Virus record (IMG/VR): IMGVR_UViG_3300006990_000050
Coordinates: 1-47,225 of that record
DNA from: a virus
Reading direction: 5' to 3' (one strand)
DNA: 47,225 nt
The notes under the pieces are model-generated. The model saw only the letters and a program-made list of their open reading frames with translations. It ran no database searches and was not told where the DNA came from. Each line of letters begins with the position of its first letter. Positions within the stretch are counted from its first letter, which is position 1. A program made the position numbers and the translations under genes. Below are positions 25,871-33,659 of the stretch, one piece after another.

Positions 25871-26831
25871 AGAAGCACAAAAAACAATACTAGTTACAGG
25901 CGGTAGCGGATTTATAGGATCTGTTACTTGCTCTTTATTAGTTCAAGCAGGGCATAACGTTATTAATATTGATAGAGTAAAAAGAGAGTTACCAGGTGTA
26001 ACTCAATACCCTTTTGATATTGATAATCATCAACTAAAAGGAATAATGGAACTAACAAAACCAGATGCGATTATACATTTGGCGGCGAACCATAGTGTTC
26101 CTAAAAGTGTTAATAATCCAGCAGAAACATATTATAATAATGTTTCAAACTCTATATCATTATTAAAAAATGCTGTAGAATGTGGAGTTAAACATTTTGT
26201 ATTTAGTAGTTCAAGTTCTGTTTATGGTGATTCGGATATGTTACTTAATTCAGAAATAGACCCAACTAATCCTTTAACACCTTATGGTAAAAGTAAGTTA
26301 ATGGTAGAACAAGTTTTAGAAGATTATGCAAAAGCATATGACTTTAACTTTACAGCATTAAGGTATTTTAATGCCGCAGGTAGTTTTGAAGGACTTGGTT
26401 ATCAACTAAATCCTAAAGAACATATTATTCCTATTATAATAGAAAAAGCACTTACAAATGAAAAACTTACTATTAATGGTAATGATTATGAAACAGCAGA
26501 TGGAACTTGTGAAAGAGATTATACACATGTAGTTGATATTGCGTCTGCACATATGGCCGCACTAAACTATCTTTTTGATGGTGGCTTAGGTGGTTCATTT
26601 AATATTGGTGGAGGTTCTTCCAGCAGTATAGACACAGTTGTAGCAGAAGTCGAGAAACAACTTGGGATTGAACTTAACAAAGAGTATGGCCCAAGACGTG
26701 AAGGTGACCCTGCAAAGACCTCGGCAAATATTGCCAAGGCATTTGAAGAAATGGGTTGGGAATCTTCTTTTAATATAGAAGATATAGTTAGAGATGAAAT
26801 AAGTTATCAGAAATCACTATTGAAGAAGTAA
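25863..26831 (+). CDS. galE: NAD-dependent epimerase, UDP-glucose 4-epimerase-like (322 aa)
   Basis: A Rossmann GGSGFIGS motif is near residue 13, Ser triad residues lie in FSSSSSVYGD, and the YGKSK catalytic Tyr-Lys pair is in LTPYGKSKLM. RYFNAAG and the CERDYTHVVDIASAH element are typical of GalE. Length is that of extended short-chain dehydrogenases. It interconverts nucleotide sugars in the cytoplasm, probably supplying the adjacent glycosyltransferase. GalE-like specificity is inferred from the motifs. Confidence 0.85.
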   Translation: MSKEAQKTILVTGGSGFIGSVTCSLLVQAGHNVINIDRVKRELPGVTQYPFDIDNHQLKGIMELTKPDAIIHLAANHSVPKSVNNPAETYYNNVSNSISLLKNAVECGVKHFVFSSSSSVYGDSDMLLNSEIDPTNPLTPYGKSKLMVEQVLEDYAKAYDFNFTALRYFNAAGSFEGLGYQLNPKEHIIPIIIEKALTNEKLTINGNDYETADGTCERDYTHVVDIASAHMAALNYLFDGGLGGSFNIGGGSSSSIDTVVAEVEKQLGIELNKEYGPRREGDPAKTSANIAKAFEEMGWESSFNIEDIVRDEISYQKSLLKK

Positions 26832-26833
26832 CT

Positions 26834-27331
26834 ATGACAATAGAAAAAGAGTACCAAAGTTGGGATACATTACAGTCTCATCTATCTAGTATCACACAAC
26901 AAATAGCATTAGACAAATTTAAGCCAGATGTTATATTAGGACCTGGTAGAGGAGGATATCCTGTTGGTGTAATGCTTAGTCATTACTATAATGTTCCTTT
27001 TCATGGATTTGAATGGACTACTAGAGACCATGGTATGATCAAAGAATCTACAAGGTTAGAAACTATTTTGTCTAAATATAGTAGTGATGATATTTTAATT
27101 GTAGACGATATTAACGATTCAGGTGAAACACTTACAGCAATTGACGAGGTAGTCAATACCTTTGATCAAGAAGAAAATAACCACATATTTCACTTGCATG
27201 AAGGTATAAAGTATGCTACACTATATGATAAAGAGAGTAGTAAATTTAGTAAAGTTAGTTATGCAGGAAAAATTGTTACTCCAGAAGAAGAAAGATGGAT
27301 TGTATTTCCTTATGAGGAGTGGTGGAAATGA
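26834..27331 (+). CDS. Phosphoribosyltransferase (165 aa)
   Basis: The PRPP-binding loop ILIVDDINDSGETLTAI is intact (two Asp followed by DSGxT), and PDVILGPGRGGYPVGVMLSHYY carries the N-terminal pyrophosphate loop. Length and the FHGFEWTTRDH hood resemble xanthine/hypoxanthine-guanine phosphoribosyltransferases. It may salvage a purine or handle a deazapurine base linked to the pathway around it, but the base specificity is unknown. Confidence 0.75.
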   Translation: MTIEKEYQSWDTLQSHLSSITQQIALDKFKPDVILGPGRGGYPVGVMLSHYYNVPFHGFEWTTRDHGMIKESTRLETILSKYSSDDILIVDDINDSGETLTAIDEVVNTFDQEENNHIFHLHEGIKYATLYDKESSKFSKVSYAGKIVTPEEERWIVFPYEEWWK

Positions 27332-27516
27332 ATAAAGTACATAAAAAAGCAGAAGTAGTAGAGGACAACGGTTTTGTTGTTCATTTGTTTAAAAACTATG
27401 AACCTTTTGGTACAGTTGATGTTAGAGATAAAAGTATACATTACGCAAATGATGTTTGTGAAAATTGGGAAACAGGAATATTAAAGGAAAACAATGAGTA
27501 CATTACAAAGTCTTAG
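27328..27516 (+). CDS. Unknown small protein (62 aa)
   Basis: ATG 27328 is preferred: GAGGAG lies 8 nt upstream and the ATG overlaps the previous TGA (ATGA). A GTG at 27319 would lie on the Shine-Dalgarno. Beta-rich, no known domain. It ends 23 nt inside the next gene. Confidence 0.6.
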   Translation: MNKVHKKAEVVEDNGFVVHLFKNYEPFGTVDVRDKSIHYANDVCENWETGILKENNEYITKS

Positions 27517-27694
27517 TAACCATCTTAAACATCTTGAAGAGATTCACAGAGAGTTAGATAAAAAAATTACTAGACATTGGGAACATCATGATAGTGATGA
27601 TAAAGTTAAGCAAGAGAAGTTAGAAAAACTATCTCTTAAAAGGGAAATAGAACAGTTAAGATGCAAGATAGAGGAGATGCAAAATGAAGACTAG
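27494..27694 (+). CDS. YdcH/DUF465-type coiled-coil protein (66 aa)
   Basis: LSNHLKHLEEIHRELDKKITRHWEHH...DDKVKQEKLEKLSLKREIEQL follows the DUF465 pattern (LxxLxxxHxxLDxxI...LKxxKLxLKDxI). A helical hairpin of unknown cellular role. It overlaps both neighbours by 11-23 nt. Confidence 0.65.
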   Translation: MSTLQSLSNHLKHLEEIHRELDKKITRHWEHHDSDDKVKQEKLEKLSLKREIEQLRCKIEEMQNED

Positions 27695-28370
27695 TGATAA
27701 AATAACAAAAAGAATTAAGGCCGCAGATGCTAAGTATTGGGCAAGTGATAATGTTGCTCAGTATATGGATGAAGGTGATGATCAAGCACTTATAGAAGAA
27801 CTTATTCCTCATTTTGAAGGTATTTTAGACACACTAATTATTGATAGATTCAATGATCCTAACAGTCAAGGTACTGCTAGACGTCTTTCTAAAATGTATG
27901 TAAATGAACTTATGTGGGGCAGATATAATGATATGCCTAATGCTACAGCATTTCCTAACGATATAGAAGAAGGATATAAGGGCATGTTGGTGGTTAGAAG
28001 TGAACTTATTAGTATGTGTTCTCATCATCATCAGCCAGTTAAAGGTATTGCATACATAGGTATTATTGCAGGAGAGACCCTTATAGGTCTTTCTAAGTAC
28101 ACTAGAATAGCACAATGGTGTGCAAGACGTGGTACGTTACAAGAAGAACTTGCTAACGATATTTCCAGAGAAATTATGAAAGCAACAGGTAGTAAAAACT
28201 TAGGTGTTTACATACAAGCAACACATGGTTGCGTAGAACATAGAGGTGTAATGGCACATAGCAGTCTTACACAAACAACTGTATTAGAAGGTTCGTTCTT
28301 TGATGACCCTGGTACTAAAAAAGAGTTTTTTGATAATATAAAATTACAACAAGAATACGCAAGTAAATAA
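27684..28370 (+). CDS. folE: GTP cyclohydrolase I (FolE)
   Basis: Zinc ligands are visible. MCSHHHQPVKG (Cys112 and following His) matches CEHH, and QATHGCVEHRGV matches EATHxCMxxRG with the third zinc Cys. GLSKYTRIAQWCARRGTLQEEL is the conserved GLSKxxRIvxxxarR-QxQExL motif. Length fits bacterial FolE. It opens GTP to dihydroneopterin triphosphate, the first step of folate and 7-deazaguanine synthesis. Together with QueE and DpdA in this operon the latter route is likely. Confidence 0.93.
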   Translation: MKTSDKITKRIKAADAKYWASDNVAQYMDEGDDQALIEELIPHFEGILDTLIIDRFNDPNSQGTARRLSKMYVNELMWGRYNDMPNATAFPNDIEEGYKGMLVVRSELISMCSHHHQPVKGIAYIGIIAGETLIGLSKYTRIAQWCARRGTLQEELANDISREIMKATGSKNLGVYIQATHGCVEHRGVMAHSSLTQTTVLEGSFFDDPGTKKEFFDNIKLQQEYASK

Positions 28371-28876
28371 TGATTGAGACTAGAAACAATACTTTAGTAA
28401 TAGGTAAATTAGCAGTTCCAGTTAGAAACATAACTGATAGTATTATTGATAGAAAGTCTATCAATTACATTACTAAAAGGTTTCCAGTTTCAGTAGATGA
28501 AGTATTTGAATGTGTTGATGCAGTTGCTGATATAGAAACTTTAAACGGTACTGGACATCTTTCTGTTAGAAATACAGGTACAGGACAAAATATAGTATTA
28601 GAATGTACATCTATTTCTGATGTACTATGGTTAAAACTTATACAATATGGGAGAGTATTTTCTCCTAATGAAGAAAAGTTTTCTTTGATATTCGATAAAG
28701 GGTTTAGAATTTGTGCAATAGAATGTTTAGATGATATAGTACATAATAGAACAGATTTTGAAGGCAGTGAATTACATAGTATTGTATTTGAAGCCATTGC
28801 CTCAGTAGTTAATAATGGTGTAAATTACCAAACTATGTTAGATTTATTGAAGGGACAAGATGAAGAATCCGTCTAG
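28370..28876 (+). CDS. Unknown protein between folE and queE (168 aa)
   Basis: It starts in a TAATG overlap with folE and overlaps queE by 17 nt. Alpha/beta, with DEVFECVDAVADIETL and LDDIVHNRTDFEGSELHSIVFEAI. No HxH or zinc motif, so it is not QueD. The strict coupling suggests a part in the same pathway, but no family is recognised. Confidence 0.65.
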   Translation: MIETRNNTLVIGKLAVPVRNITDSIIDRKSINYITKRFPVSVDEVFECVDAVADIETLNGTGHLSVRNTGTGQNIVLECTSISDVLWLKLIQYGRVFSPNEEKFSLIFDKGFRICAIECLDDIVHNRTDFEGSELHSIVFEAIASVVNNGVNYQTMLDLLKGQDEESV

Positions 28877-29762
28877 TTTAAAATATAGCGAAACATTTTA
28901 TTCAGCACAAGGTGAAGGACAATATGTGGGTATACCTAGTCTATGGATGAGATTTTTCTTATGTAATTTACAATGTAATGGCTTTGGACAAAAAGAACCA
29001 ACTAATCCTGACACATACGAATTACCATATGAAACAATAGACATTTCAGATATAACAAATGTATTTGATTTACCCGTCTTTGAAAAAGGTTGTGATAGCA
29101 GTTATACTTGGAGTAAAAAGTATAAGCACTTAATAACAGATAAGACGGTGGAAGAGGCCGTAGACGAACTTACATCTCTTCTGCCGCACTCCCAATTTGT
29201 ACATCCTGTAACAGGACAGTCTGCTCATATGGTATTTACAGGTGGCGAGCCAATGCTTAAGAACACACAACCTGGCATGATGAACATTATAGAAGAGTTC
29301 AAACGCAGAAAGAATCAGCCTATGAATGTTACTGTGGAAACAAATGGTACAAAGCCTATCTCAGATGAGTTTGCTGAATGGGTACAACGTGAATATTCTA
29401 ATTGGGCAGATGGTAGAGAATGGTATTGGAGTTTAAGTCCTAAACTGTGGAGTACTGCTGGTGAGAAGAATAAGAAGGCAATTAAGCCAGAAGTAATTGG
29501 TAGGTATGCAGAAGTAAGTCCTCATGGACAACTAAAGTTTGTTGTAAATGGTACTGATGCAAGTTGGCGTGAAGTAGAAGAACACACAAAATTATTTAGA
29601 GATGCCGGCTGTAACTTCCCTGTATGGATTATGGGAGTTGGCGGCACCTTTGAAGGCTTAGTACAAACTGAAGCCAGTATTGCCGATGAGGCTATACAAC
29701 GTGGATATAACTATACAAGCAGAGTCCATGTACACATTTATGGAAATGCAATAGGAAAATAA
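28860..29762 (+). CDS. queE: 7-carboxy-7-deazaguanine synthase (QueE), radical SAM (300 aa)
   Basis: YSETFYSAQGEGQYVGIPSLWMRFFLCNLQC is the QueE N-terminus (E-x-FxSxQGEGxxxGxPxxFxRxxxCNLxC). Cluster cysteines are Cys35 and Cys39, with the third probably Cys78 in GCDSSYTW. The usual CX3CX2C is thus interrupted by a roughly 38-residue insertion. FTGGEPML (SAM-binding GGE), VTVETNGT and HGQLKFVVNG follow in order. It makes 7-carboxy-7-deazaguanine from carboxytetrahydropterin. It is a complete member with an unusual cluster loop. Confidence 0.88.
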   Translation: MKNPSSLKYSETFYSAQGEGQYVGIPSLWMRFFLCNLQCNGFGQKEPTNPDTYELPYETIDISDITNVFDLPVFEKGCDSSYTWSKKYKHLITDKTVEEAVDELTSLLPHSQFVHPVTGQSAHMVFTGGEPMLKNTQPGMMNIIEEFKRRKNQPMNVTVETNGTKPISDEFAEWVQREYSNWADGREWYWSLSPKLWSTAGEKNKKAIKPEVIGRYAEVSPHGQLKFVVNGTDASWREVEEHTKLFRDAGCNFPVWIMGVGGTFEGLVQTEASIADEAIQRGYNYTSRVHVHIYGNAIGK

Positions 29763-29763
29763 T

Positions 29764-29964
29764 ATGATAACTATATACGAAATATATATAAAAGGTTGGG
29801 GAGAATATGAAGATGCATGGTATCCTCATAATCATGGCCCAGATATATCAGCATTAAAAGAAGTTATATTTAGAGATTGGGATATGGAGGCTGAATATTA
29901 TATTACTGATAAACAGACAGGTAAGGTAATAGAAGAAGGCACTATAAACGAAGGAGTTTACTAA
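29764..29964 (+). CDS. Unknown small acidic protein (66 aa)
   Basis: It begins 1 nt after queE and ends in a TAATG overlap. Tyr/Trp-rich and acidic. No recognised domain. Confidence 0.6.
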   Translation: MITIYEIYIKGWGEYEDAWYPHNHGPDISALKEVIFRDWDMEAEYYITDKQTGKVIEEGTINEGVY

Positions 29965-30419
29965 TGAATAAACATGATTGGAATTTTATAAAAAATATGA
30001 GCCCATTACTCATTACAGCATTCGTAATGTTCTTAATGATGGTAGCATACGAAACAAGAGCAGATGAAGATAAAGTTATGGGATATACTGAACATGGTAT
30101 TCCTGTTACACAAAAAGAATTAGATGTTAATACATTTAATTTTGAAAGAGTTAGAAGTTGGGATTGGAACAATGAAACAAACACATTAAGACTAACATTT
30201 AGCAAAAATAAAAAAATAGATGTAACATTTTTTAATAGATGTTGGGATATGGAGTATGCAACGGCCTTACAATTTAACTCTTGGGCAGGAACAAGACATA
30301 TTGGTAAAGGAGACGGTATTGTACCAATTAGTTGGATGTATAAAAGAGCATTATATCCTTGCAGAATAAAAACAATGACGGCAGTATTACCGGAGGAAAA
30401 AGATGGCGAAAAAAACTAA
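29964..30419 (+). CDS. Membrane-anchored or exported protein, DUF6491-like (151 aa)
   Basis: An N-terminal hydrophobic segment (about residues 13-29, LLITAFVMFLMMVAY) is followed by ETRADE, fitting a signal or anchor helix. The rest contains two Cys in FNRCWDMEYATALQFNSW...YPCRIKTM. That resembles small periplasmic DUF6491 proteins (CWxLxxA...I...C.I). It is probably outside the cytoplasmic membrane. Function unknown; the family call is tentative. Confidence 0.55.
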   Translation: MNKHDWNFIKNMSPLLITAFVMFLMMVAYETRADEDKVMGYTEHGIPVTQKELDVNTFNFERVRSWDWNNETNTLRLTFSKNKKIDVTFFNRCWDMEYATALQFNSWAGTRHIGKGDGIVPISWMYKRALYPCRIKTMTAVLPEEKDGEKN

Positions 30420-30912
30420 ATTACCATTTAGTATGATGCCTGCTAGTTGGGGTCTTAAAGGTAAGACTCGTGCAATAGCAGAAGCAGAATATTATTATGA
30501 AGGTGAAGAACTAGAAGAAGTATTAGCAGAACTTGGTGCTGATAGTGATGAAGATAAAGAAGTTGCTAAACTTGATGTTAAACTTAAAAACGGAAAGATT
30601 GGGCAGGCTGAGTATGACAAAGCAGTAGCAGAAATTAAGAACGAACCTTGGGTAAACGTATTAAAGTTAGATGTTAATCCAGAAAATGCAAAAGCAGGTT
30701 ATATGGAACTTGATTGGAATGATAACTTTGTTAAATTCTTACATGACAATGGTTACGAAGGAAAAGACGACGAAGCAATAGTAAATAAATGGTTTAATGA
30801 CGTATGTAGGACAGTATTAGTACAAGAGATGGCTGATCAAGATTACGGATTACAACAAGACGGAGAAGTAGATGTCATCGCAACAAACGTTGGATCAGAA
30901 GAGCAAGACTAA
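30403..30912 (+). CDS. Unknown phage protein (169 aa)
   Basis: CCGGAGG lies upstream, inside the previous gene, with a 17-nt overlap. It begins MAKKTKLPFSMMPASWGLKGKTRAIAEAEYYYEG. A KLKNGKIGQAEYDKAVAEIKNEP stretch resembles short-C-terminal-domain helices. Acidic, cytoplasmic, function unknown. Confidence 0.7.
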   Translation: MAKKTKLPFSMMPASWGLKGKTRAIAEAEYYYEGEELEEVLAELGADSDEDKEVAKLDVKLKNGKIGQAEYDKAVAEIKNEPWVNVLKLDVNPENAKAGYMELDWNDNFVKFLHDNGYEGKDDEAIVNKWFNDVCRTVLVQEMADQDYGLQQDGEVDVIATNVGSEEQD

Positions 30913-31126
30913 ATTAGCATTACTAGTTAAACAAATTGACATTGTAGTTGATAACTCTATAGAAGATATGGAACCTAGAGAAATAGATTTCATTATAACC
31001 AACTTTGCCAAATACCTTAATTACGATTTAAAACGTAACTTTGAAACTGCAAGGGAGAAAAACTTAAAAGAGTCTCCGTTTGATGCAATAATTAATGACG
31101 ATTTAAATCTTGACAATAACTCATAA
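30872..31126 (+). CDS. Unknown small protein (84 aa)
   Basis: Overlaps the previous gene by 41 nt, the longest overlap in this operon. Helical with a polar C-terminus. Its last 17 nt contain the -35 of the exonuclease promoter. Confidence 0.55.
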   Translation: MSSQQTLDQKSKTKLALLVKQIDIVVDNSIEDMEPREIDFIITNFAKYLNYDLKRNFETAREKNLKESPFDAIINDDLNLDNNS

Positions 31127-31138
31127 ATTTGTTATAAT
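31110..31138 (+). promoter_or_regulatory. Sigma70-type promoter abutting the exonuclease ATG
   Basis: TTGACA, 17 nt, TTG-TTATAAT. The -10 (31133-31138) ends only 5 nt before ATG 31144 and no Shine-Dalgarno is present. Initiation 6-8 nt after the -10 would give a leaderless or nearly leaderless mRNA. Confidence 0.75.
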
Positions 31139-31143
31139 AACTT

Positions 31144-32136
31144 ATGGCTAAAACATATATACTAGTAGATTCACTTAACATGTTCTTTAGAGCAAAACAT
31201 GTTGGTGGTGGTAAAGATATTGACATGAGAGTTGGTATGGCAATGCACATCATGTTTAACAGTATTAAAAAAGTATGGCGTGACTTTGATGGTGATCATG
31301 TTGTTATGTGTTTAGAAGGCCGTTCATGGCGTAAAGATTTTTACCCTCCTTACAAAGCAAATAGAAAAGTTTTAATGGATAAAAGATCTGTTAGAGAACA
31401 AGAAGATGATGAATTGTTTTTTGAATCTTATAATGATCTTACAAAGTTTTTAGATGAAAGAACAAACTGTAGTGTTATACAACAACCAAATGCAGAAGCA
31501 GATGATTTAATTGCTACTTGGATACAACAACATCCAGATGATAATCATGTTATTGTTAGTACAGACAGTGACTTTTATCAATTACTAGCAGAAAATGTAA
31601 CACAATACAACGGAACAACAGACCAGATAGTTACTTTAGAAGGCTTTAAAAATGCTAAAACAGGCGAATGGGTAATAGATAAAAAGACCGGTGAAAAGAA
31701 AACACCAGTAGTTCCTGAATGGGTATTGTTTGAGAAGTGTGTGAGAGGAGATAGTGCTGATAATGTGTTCAGTGCCTATCCTGGTGCAAGACTAAAAGGC
31801 ACTAAAAACAAGACAGGTATCACTGAAGCATATGATGATAGACATACTGGAGGTTATAATTTTAATAACTTTATGTTACAACGTTGGGTTGATCATGAAG
31901 AACAAGAACATAGAGTTAGAGACGACTTTGAACGTAACAAGATTCTTATAGACCTTACAATGCAACCTGATGAAGTAAAAGCAGAAAGTAATCAGATTAT
32001 TGAAAGTGCAAAACTACAAGAGCCTAAACAACAAGTAGGTGTGTATTTTATGAAGTTTTGTGCTAAATGGAATTTAGAAAGAATGTCTCAAAATCCAGGT
32101 GATTATGCAGAGTTTTTGAATGGACAAGTTGGATAA
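31144..32136 (+). CDS. 5'-3' exonuclease / flap endonuclease (330 aa)
   Basis: FEN/T5-exonuclease family metal ligands are present: LVDSLNMFFRA (Asp9), PNAEADDLIATW, VSTDSDFYQLL and RGDSADNVFSAYPG (the GDxxDNxPG element with PGA variation). Length is close to T4 RNase H (305 aa) and T5 exonuclease. It likely removes RNA primers and trims flaps during phage replication. Translation probably starts on a leaderless mRNA. Confidence 0.85.
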   Translation: MAKTYILVDSLNMFFRAKHVGGGKDIDMRVGMAMHIMFNSIKKVWRDFDGDHVVMCLEGRSWRKDFYPPYKANRKVLMDKRSVREQEDDELFFESYNDLTKFLDERTNCSVIQQPNAEADDLIATWIQQHPDDNHVIVSTDSDFYQLLAENVTQYNGTTDQIVTLEGFKNAKTGEWVIDKKTGEKKTPVVPEWVLFEKCVRGDSADNVFSAYPGARLKGTKNKTGITEAYDDRHTGGYNFNNFMLQRWVDHEEQEHRVRDDFERNKILIDLTMQPDEVKAESNQIIESAKLQEPKQQVGVYFMKFCAKWNLERMSQNPGDYAEFLNGQVG

Positions 32137-32353
32137 GGCGATACGAAGAATTACTGACGATTGGCCAGCAGAGCCTTATTGGATATTTACTAGTCCAGAT
32201 GGCAACAAAGTATACAGGCAGATGAGACAGGATGTTTGTCCTGAAGTATTTAAAAATGCAAAAGGTACACCCAACAAGCAACTATATTCAATAGACGGTG
32301 TTGTAGTAGGTAAGGATGAGGATTATGGAGATAAGGAGAATAAAGCATGGTAA
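32120..32353 (+). CDS. Unknown small protein (77 aa)
   Basis: It overlaps the exonuclease end by 17 nt and the next gene by 7 nt. It contains EPYWIFTSPDGNKVYRQ and is otherwise unrecognised. Confidence 0.6.
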   Translation: MDKLDKAIRRITDDWPAEPYWIFTSPDGNKVYRQMRQDVCPEVFKNAKGTPNKQLYSIDGVVVGKDEDYGDKENKAW

Positions 32354-32874
32354 AGACTAAAAAGAAAAATAAAACACAGTTACAACAAATAAGTGATGTG
32401 GCTTGGCTAGTAAGGCAAGGTAAAAATAAATTGGGCATTTTAAATAAAGATGTACAAGAACATTATTTTTATATTACTGGAAAAGAGTTTTTAGGATTTG
32501 ATGATGAAACAGATGTTGTTGAGCACTTTGGTAATGTAAATTTGTTTAAAGATCAAATTACTGATAATGCAACTATTAGTGATTCTTTTTATATTAAAGG
32601 TCATTTGATAGATTACGAAACACCATATCCATTAGACCCTACTCATAAGGATTACAATAGCGATATTCCCCTTTACACTAAAACACCTGAAAGTGATGTT
32701 TACTATGCCGCAGGATGGTACTGTATCAACTTTGAAAAAGGTTGGAAAAGAAGTCACGGACCTAAATATTCTACACTTACAAATTATGGTTATTCAGGAC
32801 CATTTAAAACAGAAGTAGAATGTAGGCAGGAGTTAAAAAGACTGAATAAACAAAGACGTCTTGAGAATGGATGA
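32347..32874 (+). CDS. Unknown protein (175 aa)
   Basis: AAGGAG lies upstream of the ATG. It has a lysine-rich N-terminus and a Tyr/Asp-rich middle, with GWKRSHGPKYSTLTNYGYSGPF near the C-terminus and a basic final helix. No domain recognised. Confidence 0.65.
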   Translation: MVKTKKKNKTQLQQISDVAWLVRQGKNKLGILNKDVQEHYFYITGKEFLGFDDETDVVEHFGNVNLFKDQITDNATISDSFYIKGHLIDYETPYPLDPTHKDYNSDIPLYTKTPESDVYYAAGWYCINFEKGWKRSHGPKYSTLTNYGYSGPFKTEVECRQELKRLNKQRRLENG

Positions 32875-33130
32875 TTTAGATACTTTTTTGCCTGACAATT
32901 GTGGGTATAATAAAATCTTTAAACATCAGTGGAAAACAAACACAAATGCTATCCCTTTAAGTTCCGTAAATCATATCAGGGATTTAATTAAAGGTAAGTT
33001 TGGTTGGCATTTTATACCACATAAAAATATGGATTACAGTAGAGAAGATTGGTACAAAGATCAAACATTAGTAATAACATTTGAAAATAAACTGGACTTA
33101 ATTTTGTCCAAGTTAACGACAACATTATAG
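32867..33130 (+). CDS. Unknown small protein (87 aa)
   Basis: ATG 32867 overlaps the previous gene by 8 nt; an upstream TTG 32861 is less likely. It has HFIPHKNMDYSREDWYKDQ. Function unknown. Confidence 0.55.
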   Translation: MDDLDTFLPDNCGYNKIFKHQWKTNTNAIPLSSVNHIRDLIKGKFGWHFIPHKNMDYSREDWYKDQTLVITFENKLDLILSKLTTTL

Positions 33131-33137
33131 AAATAAT

Positions 33138-33145
33138 AATAAATA
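33138..33145 (+). promoter_or_regulatory. Late promoter AATAAATA exactly 5 nt before ATG
   Basis: AATAAATA, then AAAGC, then ATG 33151. No Shine-Dalgarno is present. It shares the spacing of the boxes at 7938, 8710, 10184 (-) and 15974 (-). Confidence 0.6.
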
Positions 33146-33150
33146 AAAGC

Positions 33151-33366
33151 ATGAAAACAGGTACAATTAATTTTTGGAACAGCAGAAAAAACTACGGTGT
33201 AGTAAGTGCTGGTAAATCAAACGTCTATTTAAAAAGACACCATGTTACAAATCCAACTCCTCCTGCAGAACTAAGTGCAGGAATGGAAGTAGAGTTTGAT
33301 ACAGAAGTTAATGGTATGGAGACACAATCAACATGTGATTTAACACCTAGGGTCAAAGCAGAATAA
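33151..33366 (+). CDS. Cold-shock-domain protein (71 aa)
   Basis: TGTINFWNSRKNYGVVSAGKSNVYLKRHHV matches the CspA fold (GTVKWFNxxKGYGFIxx...VFVHxxxI), with RNP1 aromatic residues partly kept. VEFDTEVNGMETQSTCDLTP forms the last strands. A small single-stranded nucleic-acid binder, probably an RNA chaperone. It stands behind an apparent leaderless late promoter and overlaps glutaredoxin by one base. Confidence 0.75.
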   Translation: MKTGTINFWNSRKNYGVVSAGKSNVYLKRHHVTNPTPPAELSAGMEVEFDTEVNGMETQSTCDLTPRVKAE

Positions 33367-33599
33367 TGAAAGTAGAAATTTATAGTAAACCAAATTGTCC
33401 TTTTTGTGTACAAGCAAAAGGATTAGCAGAAAGAGAAGGACATGAACTAACATATAAAATGTTAGACGAAGACTTCGACAGAGAAACACTAATGGAAACA
33501 TTTCCAGGTGCTAGAACTTTCCCACAAATCATTGTAGATGGTGATAAAATTGGTGGGTATACTGACTACGCACAACTGGTTTCTGAAAGTAAAAAGTAA
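33366..33599 (+). CDS. Glutaredoxin (77 aa)
   Basis: IYSKPNCPFCVQAKGLAE carries the CPFC active site (Cys11, Cys14). TFPQIIVDGDKIGGYTDYAQL gives the cis-Pro (TFPQI) and GGY-D glutathione-binding elements. Typical NrdH/Grx size. It probably supplies electrons to ribonucleotide reductase, which lies outside this window. Confidence 0.92.
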   Translation: MKVEIYSKPNCPFCVQAKGLAEREGHELTYKMLDEDFDRETLMETFPGARTFPQIIVDGDKIGGYTDYAQLVSESKK

Positions 33600-33628
33600 T
33601 ATTAAGTGCTGTTTTAATTGCTATTTTA

Positions 33629-33636
33629 GATAAATA
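33629..33636 (+). promoter_or_regulatory. Late promoter box GATAAATA
   Basis: Lies in the 60-nt gap after glutaredoxin. Predicted +1 near 33642 leaves a short leader with TTAGGAGAT before ATG 33660. Confidence 0.5.
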
Positions 33637-33659
33637 TATGTATATTAGGAGATACATAT

